This document shows positions 8,699 to 12,785 of a stretch of DNA of 12,785 bases, in pieces. The translations under genes and the position numbers were made by a program. Position 1 is the stretch's first letter. Every line of letters starts with the position of its first letter. The notes beneath the pieces are model-generated. The model made no database searches, had not been told where the DNA came from, and saw only the letters and a program-made list of their open reading frames with translations. The stretch lies in contig WIDE01000294.1 of assembly GCA_015039315.1 (NCBI GenBank), forward strand, positions 1-12,785, written 5' to 3'. The DNA is from Clavulina sp. PMI_390. Taxonomy: Eukaryota > Basidiomycota > Agaricomycetes > Cantharellales > Hydnaceae.

Positions 8699-9202
8699 TC
8701 AGCTGTGGGTGCTGGCTGTTAAAAGCCTCATGTACAAGCACAGCTGAGTTTGGTCTTTTCCAATTCTCAACCAGTTCCAGACCTTGGAAGTAACATTATC
8801 ATGTTCAACCAATCTGCTAGCAGATCTGAGTGTTTGCTTGGTCAGTTTGGCCCAACAAGCTTGTCCTTGATGACCTCCTCCAGCCCCAATATTAATTGCA
8901 CCCCAGGTTGTCCCCTTTTGTCCTACTTCCCCTTTTGACCTTTCATGCATAAATAGCTCCTGAATAGCAAGGAGCTGTTGGCAGGTAATTACTTCCATTC
9001 TGTGTACCTACAGATCAGTGTACTTGAGCGGGTAGATCACTTGCAGTTTCGGCCAATACATTTGTTTTATTTTTTTATGTTGTGCACACCCAGAAAGACC
9101 ATCAGCAATGGTCTGAAATAGCAGCAGGGCCCAGAGATTTGTCTGTTGTTGCTCCAGCAACATGTTTCCAATAGGTGCGGGACCATTAACCAGTGCTCTC
9201 AT
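8699..9202 (-). CDS. Weak candidate: two adjacent minus-strand open frames, unknown
   Basis: Frame 1 (9202 to 9008, 64 codons from ATG) reads MRALVNGPAPIGNMLLEQQQ and on to a stop. Frame 2 (8998 to 8699, 99 codons from ATG) follows within 10 bases and includes ERSKGEVGQKGTTWGAINIG and a GAGGGHQG segment. A GTACAC just after the first stop and a CCAACAG acceptor in the second frame could form a 33-bp intron, but that is unusually short. I recognise no family. It may be a degraded gene, a transposon remnant, or chance. Confidence 0.15.
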
Positions 9203-9548
9203 GAGTCACTGGAAAATCATCCCACACCCCTGCACCACTGCATTCTGATCTTATCATGCAAATCACTCATTTTATCTTCAGATGATTTGTTTCATCTTAT
9301 CTTTTATCACCAGAATCTATTGTTTTGCCATCCCCTCCTTGTTTGGACATGTTTCTTTGAGTGTCTCTGAACACTAATTCTTTGTTTTTTTCTTTGTTTC
9401 CTGCACAATTTTCAAACAGAAACTTGCAATTGACTTGTATCACACAGTCAGATATAATTCTGCTTTTGTATGTTCTAACTTTGGAAAAACATCATTCCTT
9501 ATATTTCACCCCCATTCTTACCAGAAGTATTGAAATCTAGGGAAACAA

Positions 9549-9574
9549 GGGAAGGAAGGAAGGAAGGCAGGAAG
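9549..9574 (+). repeat. (GGAA)n microsatellite
   Basis: About four tandem GGAA units followed by degraded GGCA/GGAA units. A simple sequence repeat with no other signal. Confidence 0.8.
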
Positions 9575-9976
9575 TTTCCTTGTTTTGTCCCTGGGCAAAC
9601 AAAGAACAGGTGGCACCAGCATAACCGGCTAGAATGTCTTTGCAAATGCCCACCTTGTCTCCACAATTCCTCAAAATACTCCAATGCAATATGGCCTCAT
9701 ATGATTAGCCCTCATTCTTACTCACTACATTTCCCATCAGAAACTGGTTACTTCAACCGCTCTCCCTTCTTCAAACCACTCATAAGTACATTTAGTATGC
9801 TTTTCCTGGTTTGTTTCTTGTTTCGTTTTCTCATGTTCTGCTTCATGGCCTCCCCATGGTCTGAAGACCTCACAACTCTTTTTCTCCCCTTTTGTTCCTA
9901 CTATTCTCCATACTTGTAGGATAAATACAACCTGTAAGTAGTTAGAAATTGGCATGCTTGCAATACTAGTCTATTA

Positions 9977-10344
9977 GGGGGTTTCATGATAGGGTAAAGC
10001 AGGTTGTCAAGCATTTGCAAAGTTTTTGTAAAGCAGTTTGTAAAGCACTGCTGCTTTACTACCTGCTTTGTATCCTGCTTTAGTCCCTGCTTAGAGCTCT
10101 GAGGCTCTAAGCAGGGACCAAAGCAAAACTAAAGCTTGCTTGAAGCAAGTAGACATGCTTCAGAGGTGTCAGAAAAAGGGCTATTATTGCCTCCCATGTC
10201 TTTACAGTTATGACTACACCCACTAATAGCTCAAAAAATTGGTGCAAGATGGGAGTTGAGCAATTGTTGGATTGGGTAGGGAGGATGTTCACTTTGGAGC
10301 ACTTTGTAAAGCAGCAGGCTGCTTTACACTATCATGAAACCCCC
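9977..10344. mobile_element. MITE-like element with 26-bp terminal inverted repeats
   Basis: The left end 9977-10002 (GGGGGTTTCATGATAGGG, TAAAGCAG) and the right end 10319-10344 are inverted copies matching at 25 of 26 positions. Both ends are flanked by TATTA (9972-9976 and 10345-10349), a plausible 5-bp target-site duplication. The 368-bp interior has no transposase frame. It carries repeated GTAAAGCAG motifs in both orientations close to the ends, like transposase-binding subterminal repeats, and a strong internal hairpin. This is a typical non-autonomous DNA element. The superfamily cannot be set from the 5-bp duplication alone. Confidence 0.85.
10083..10118. repeat. Perfect 15-bp hairpin inside the MITE
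   Basis: GTCCCTGCTTAGAGC (10083-10097) is perfectly complementary to 10104-10118 around a six-base loop TCTGAG. It lies within the 9977-10344 element and could form a cruciform or RNA hairpin. Confidence 0.85.
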
Positions 10345-10349
10345 TATTA

Positions 10350-10967
10350 CTCTATTGAACACCCAAGTGCCCAACCTATTAGCCCTTTATCCAGCATCCT
10401 TTTCACCTCAAATTGTTCCTGCACGATTATACCTCTGCAGTTGACTAGACAAGAGAGATCTCCAGGTTGGCTAATATCTGAAGAGCTAGCCCAATATAGT
10501 TTGTGGGACTCTATATTAGCATCTAGTGCTCTGCAAGCTATTTCTAGCTTGATCCTTCTGAATCCTTCATCTGGCACTTGTGATACTCATCCAAATTGCC
10601 AATTTGAAACATCATTATATTTGTCAATTCACTACTATGCTAAGTACATCAAGATCTACTACTCCTTTTTCTTTTGTCCTTTGCAATCCTATGGATTGGG
10701 GAGGGTTTACTGAACCATCTATTTTCCTTCTGACAGAGCAAGTCTTTTTTTTTTTCAACATCAATTCCGATCTAAGAACTTCTTCCTATGTACAAGCCCA
10801 TAACAAATGGAAAGAATGGAGCAATAGTTGGACACTCTGAGGAATGAAAAAGCTGGGTGAAAGACCTATTAAGAGAATATTAGTAGGTCACCAGACTCAC
10901 CTCCACCAAGACCAATCTGGTGATTGAGCTTTTAGAGTCAAGAAAGAAGGGGAAAGCCTAACAAAGA
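10350..10967. other. Intergenic; no supported gene
   Basis: Open frames here are short, run into or out of the neighbouring MITE, and show no known domain. A T-tract lies at about 10746-10756. Confidence 0.5.
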
Positions 10968-11050
10968 GTGGATGGATGGATGGATGGGTTAATGAATGAA
11001 TGAGAGGATGATTGGATGAATGGATACATGGGTGGACAAATGGATGGAAG
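10968..11050 (+). repeat. GATG/GAAT-type tetranucleotide microsatellite
   Basis: Begins with four clean GGAT units (10970-10985), then imperfect GGTT, GAAT, GAGG and GGAT variants to about 11050. The antisense His/Pro/Ser-rich frame through it is an artefact of the repeat. Confidence 0.85.
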
Positions 11051-11186
11051 AGTGCAATTGATTTATATAGCTGTAAATATGTTAGTTGCTGGTGTGTTTT
11101 TCCAGCTACTAGCACTAAGCCCACTAAAGCAACTTTAGATTCCAAACATAGTAGAGCTCTGTTATTCCTATGCAAGCAGGAAAATG

Positions 11187-11340
11187 GTTTGATTCCCCAC
11201 CAAAATGTATTGTTTCCCCACCAAAGTGGATTGTTTCCCCACAAATGGGTTGTTTCCCCAGAGATGGATTGTTTCCCCACAGGTGGGTTGTTTCCCCACT
11301 GAGGTGGATTGTCTCCCCAGAAGTGGATTGTTTCTCTAAG
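11187..11340 (+). repeat. Minisatellite of eight 19-21-bp units (ATTGTTTCCCCA core)
   Basis: The CCCC of the unit falls at 11195, 11216, 11237, 11256, 11275, 11294, 11315 and, degraded, 11334, so spacing is 19 or 21 bp. The consensus is about GTGGATTGTTTCCCCACAGA. The first and last units are diverged. The core resembles the minus strand of the array at 51-153 (ATTGTTCCCC). Confidence 0.9.
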
Positions 11341-12534
11341 TTGCTGATGTATATCCACATTTATGAAATAGTCTCATGGATGGCAGCACCATACCAGTGC
11401 TTGCTTAATACTGAGCTTAAATGGTACTATGTAGAGACAACATATCTCCAGGAATCCCAGGGCTTGCACTCTTCTATCCAATTCAAGGTATTTTATATCG
11501 AATATGGCCTGCTTTTGGCTGGTCAATATGGGGTATACTCTTGTTCAGGATGAGCCTGAACTAAGTGCATCCTAGTTTGCTTGTATTCTGGGCAGCTATG
11601 TAGCACTGATGTGCCACCCTACAGCCTAGGCAGTTGTAGTTAGTACCTGTAGGTGTGCATAATATCCACAGGAAGACATCCTTCAGCATGCAACACTGGA
11701 AAGTCATAGTGTAGGGATTTCACTGCCATGCACTTCGATTGAATTGGCCCTAGAGATATGTAATGTCAAGAGCTACTAGAATCCTAGGCTATCTGAGCTG
11801 GCCTAGCAGCAAGTGAGCTTTTTTAAAGAGGCACCCCACTCAATGTGCTCATGACCACAATTCAGAAATGATGAGCACTATTTGTGTGCCTAGGCTGATT
11901 TGTCAGTCTTTGGTTGTCCAATAGTGTCTCATCAAGCACACTAGCTAGGTCTTCTGTGGCTTCTTATCTTGTAACATTTTAGTTCTCTCTTCTCCATTGT
12001 CATCTCTTCCAGGTACTCTGGCATGTTGGGGTTTTCATATTGCAAAGTCAGGTTGCATGACATTTATATGGCATAGTCTGGCTGCAGTCAAACTTTTCTG
12101 GCTCTGAAGTGTAACCTCAATATGTTTGTAGTTGTTGCTTTGTTTGGCCAACTAATATCACACAGTTTTTGTACTTCCTGCCAGATGAGCAATTCAGTGT
12201 TCTGGGGGCAGGTGAAGGGTGCATGCTCTATCCTCATGTATTGTATTCCATACATCTTAAGCCATACTTCAAAGAAAGCTGTCATACTTGGCATGGCTAA
12301 AGCATTGACATTGCCACAGCCTGAGAAAGCCACACTTACCCACAGGTCCTGTCAAGTGATGGATCCTGGGCATATTAATAATGAAGAGATGTTATAACAG
12401 TGTAGAGCCCACAACCAAGACACTAAAGACAGTATCCACCTGATTGGTTTTCAATGACCTCTTGTATCACATCTACTTTAATCTGATTTGCTCATCACTA
12501 CTCTCATTAGGCTTCATTAAATGCTATATTGATT
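11341..12534. other. Intergenic; possible decayed coding fragments only
   Basis: All frames are broken by stops. A minus-strand run around 11640-11735 reads MAVKSLHYDFPVLHAEG and then CLPVDIMHTY before a stop, which looks protein-like and could be a transposon fossil. Frames of 80-90 codons on opposite strands at 12088-12397 show no recognisable domain. No RNA gene was seen. Confidence 0.4.
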
Positions 12535-12785
12535 GAAATTAGTCCACTCTTTCATTTTGGGTTTGCTTTCTTAATTAACACTTGCCACCATAACATTGAA
12601 GTCAATTCCTTGATTTGTTTGGTTTCTCTTCTATGGAATGTTCTTGAATGACCCTCATATCTCCTCTACAAACCTGCGGATTGTAGAGGAGCAGATACAG
12701 GTGAACATGTTTATCACCTCATCAGCCCTTGTTGCCAAGTGTTAATTAAGAAAGCAAACCCAAAATGAAAGAGTGGACTAATTTC
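12535..12785. mobile_element. MITE-like element with perfect 50-bp inverted ends (may run past the window)
   Basis: 12535-12584 (GAAATTAGTCCACTC, then a GGGTTTGCTTTC segment, to CACTTG) is an exact reverse complement of 12736-12785. The 151-bp middle has no coding frame and holds a perfect 11-bp hairpin. Because the right arm reaches the last base, the outer limit and any target-site duplication cannot be seen. The lack of mismatches between arms suggests a young insertion. Confidence 0.85.
12661..12691. repeat. 11-bp hairpin inside the terminal element
   Basis: CTCCTCTACAA (12661-12671) pairs perfectly with TTGTAGAGGAG (12681-12691) around a nine-base loop. It lies in the interior of the 12535-12785 element. 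Confidence 0.85.

Larger units (their letters stand above)
8510..9976. other. 3' flank; mostly non-coding AT-rich DNA
   Basis: No clear AATAAA signal follows the stop codon in the first 200 bases. The stretch contains T-rich runs, a small inverted repeat (AGCTCCT/AGGAGCT around 8955-8976), a GGAA microsatellite, and one weak minus-strand coding candidate at 8699-9202. Nothing else could be recognised. Confidence 0.5.

Noticed and set aside
10210..10713. 167-codon plus-strand frame
   Set aside because: It starts inside the MITE, crosses its right inverted repeat and the target duplication, and has no domain; chance openness is more likely.
10897..11360. Minus- and plus-strand frames with repeated GETIH/GNNP or VSPPKW/FPH motifs
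   Set aside because: These are translations of the 19-21-bp minisatellite and the tetranucleotide microsatellite.
11640..11735. Minus-strand protein-like run (MAVKSLHYDFPVLHAEG...)
   Set aside because: Only about 30-40 codons between stops with no recognisable family; kept only as a note in the intergenic entry.

Overview
The window looks like part of a filamentous basidiomycete genome, probably an Agaricomycete. The evidence is a spliced gene with short introns (57-69 bp plus one of 121 bp; GT..AG; a clear CTAAC-type branch site in one), a NACHT-WD40 protein whose helical linker and C-terminal tail have the form usual in Agaricomycete STAND proteins, and AT-rich flanks holding small non-autonomous transposons and minisatellites. 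I cannot name a genus from sequence alone.

The centre (about 1669-8509, + strand) is best read as ONE seven-exon gene for a large NOD-like receptor (NLR/STAND) of about 2136 residues: a short helical N-terminus, a TKL-type protein-kinase fold, a NACHT NTPase, a helical NACHT-associated region, 24 WD40 units and a conserved-looking C-terminal tail. A naive reading splits it into a small kinase piece ending near 3040 and a NACHT-WD40 piece beginning near 3344. Two introns with matching phases (3003-3123 and 3253-3317) join them in frame. The kinase fold has lost the beta3 lysine (now Arg) and the catalytic-loop aspartate (HRD is HGN), so it is probably a pseudokinase. By analogy with fungal NLRs such as the HET-D/E/R proteins, the WD40 array would sense a ligand, NACHT would oligomerise, and the kinase-like module would act as the N-terminal effector or adaptor.

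The WD40 part is built from 129-bp (43-residue) units that are strikingly alike. A 189-bp segment recurs exactly eight units (1032 bp) away with only two differences, both synonymous. Variation is concentrated in a few positions per unit. This is the signature of concerted evolution combined with diversification at a recognition surface.

Flanks: 1-1668 holds a 20/21-bp GC-rich minisatellite (51-153) and a region with no convincing gene. 8510-12785 holds a 368-bp MITE-like element with near-perfect 26-bp inverted ends and a 5-bp duplication (9977-10344), an ATGG/GAAT-type microsatellite (10968-11050), a second 19-21-bp minisatellite resembling the first in the opposite orientation (11187-11340), and a second short element with perfect 50-bp inverted ends (12535-12785). 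Two neighbouring minus-strand open frames (8699-9202) are the only other candidate coding sequence, and they are weak. No tRNA, rRNA or CRISPR was seen.
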